Positions 63,836 through 64,000 of a stretch of 64,000 nucleotides of DNA are shown one piece after another. The notes below the pieces were generated by a model that worked only from the letters and a program-made list of their open reading frames with translations, had not been told where the DNA came from and did not search any database. Position 1 is the stretch's first letter. The number at the start of each line of letters is the position of its first letter. The stretch comes from Flagellimonas ochracea (GTDB lineage: Bacteria > Bacteroidota > Bacteroidia > Flavobacteriales > Flavobacteriaceae), in contig NZ_JAAABI010000007.1 of the NCBI RefSeq assembly GCF_009903685.1, positions 62,001-126,000 of the forward strand, read 5' to 3'. A program made the translations under genes and the position numbers.

Positions 63836-64000
63836 ATGCGAAATTCCAACACTTTAAAGGTTCTTATCTTCACTAGGGACATTTCAAACAACCCTGAAAA
63901 ATTGACCATTTATGCCCGTATCACCGTCAATGGAAAACGTGCCGAGATAAGTTTGAAACGTTATGTTTCGGTGAATGAATGGGATGAAAATAGGGGCAGA
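63836..64000 (+). CDS. Tyrosine recombinase/integrase, N-terminal part
   Basis: The first 55 codons are visible and the gene runs off the right edge. The start MRNSNTLKVLIFTRDISN, then LTIYARITVNGKRAEISLKR and VNEWDENRGR, is the Arm DNA-binding domain of Bacteroidota site-specific tyrosine recombinases. These enzymes insert ICEs and genomic islands into tRNA genes or other sites. The gene points away from tRNA-Pro 218 bases upstream. The catalytic R-H-R-Y residues lie beyond the window. Confidence 0.85.
   Translation, partial: MRNSNTLKVLIFTRDISNNPEKLTIYARITVNGKRAEISLKRYVSVNEWDENRGR

Overview
The window is a stretch of chromosome from a member of the Flavobacteriaceae (Bacteroidota). The protein set is flavobacterial throughout (DUF3822, DUF1572, GIN-domain proteins, a TonB plug-domain protein, a DnaX without zinc cysteines). 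Promoters fit the Bacteroidota primary-sigma pattern TTTG-N19/20-TAnnTTTG rather than -35/-10 boxes, and Shine-Dalgarno sequences are mostly absent. Base composition and gene style look even up to about 63.6 kb, so most of the window is core genome. A Muricauda-like marine genus is my guess, from memory of gene order only.

Layout. 0-1.8 kb (minus): a DUF1572 protein, two tandem MsrB repair enzymes and a collagen-like lipoprotein. 1.97-9.93 kb (plus): a GlgE-type alpha-glucan locus, glgE-maltokinase-glgB-GH31 glucosidase, with no treS beside it. 9.97-12.2 kb: an M48 lipoprotein protease and a UMF1-type transporter. 12.3-15.2 kb (minus): an ECF sigma factor, a membrane anti-sigma-like protein and two beta-repeat envelope proteins. 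15.5-21.2 kb: lon, cmk, a Kbp-like LysM protein and rpsA. 21.3-28.2 kb (plus): pyrR-pyrB, a small protein with rnz, pdxH, a SixA-like phosphatase, ppk1 and ppx. 28.2-33 kb: miaE, dnaX, the RNase P RNA gene rnpB, rsmD, DUF3822 and a pilin-like membrane protein.

33.2-38.3 kb (plus): a RecD-like helicase, DUF4126, kdsB, a HAD phosphatase, a KdnB-like Kdo 8-oxidase and a PlsC-like acyltransferase; kdsB and kdnB together suggest that lipid A carries 8-amino-Kdo. 38.3-47.8 kb (minus): a small exported protein, YebC, pterin dehydratase, an SDR protein, glutaminase, gcvT, and the threonine operon thrA-thrB-thrC. The thr operon is preceded by a promoter and a 28-codon leader ORF ending in a Thr/Ile-rich run, very like thrL of enterobacteria. 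47.9-60.8 kb: nnrDE, clpC, gyrA, a TPR protein, an NlpC/P60 protein whose catalytic Cys is Ser, a thiolase and a PgpH-like HD phosphodiesterase. 60.9-63.2 kb: a barrel-less TonB-plug/MG2-like surface protein.

63.4-64 kb: tRNA-Ser(GCU) and tRNA-Pro(UGG), followed by the first 55 codons of a tyrosine recombinase. This looks like the left edge of an integrated element in tRNA-Pro, most of which lies beyond the window. No gene-free stretch exceeds 300 bases; the longer gaps (15243-15459, 19073-19331, 47624-47877, 52533-52781) hold the regulatory sites listed, except 52533-52781 between clpC and gyrA, where I see nothing I can defend.

The most interesting signals are the threonine leader peptide, the tRNA-Pro integrase boundary, the Cys-to-Ser NlpC/P60 protein, and the palindrome at the predicted start site of the plug-protein transcript.
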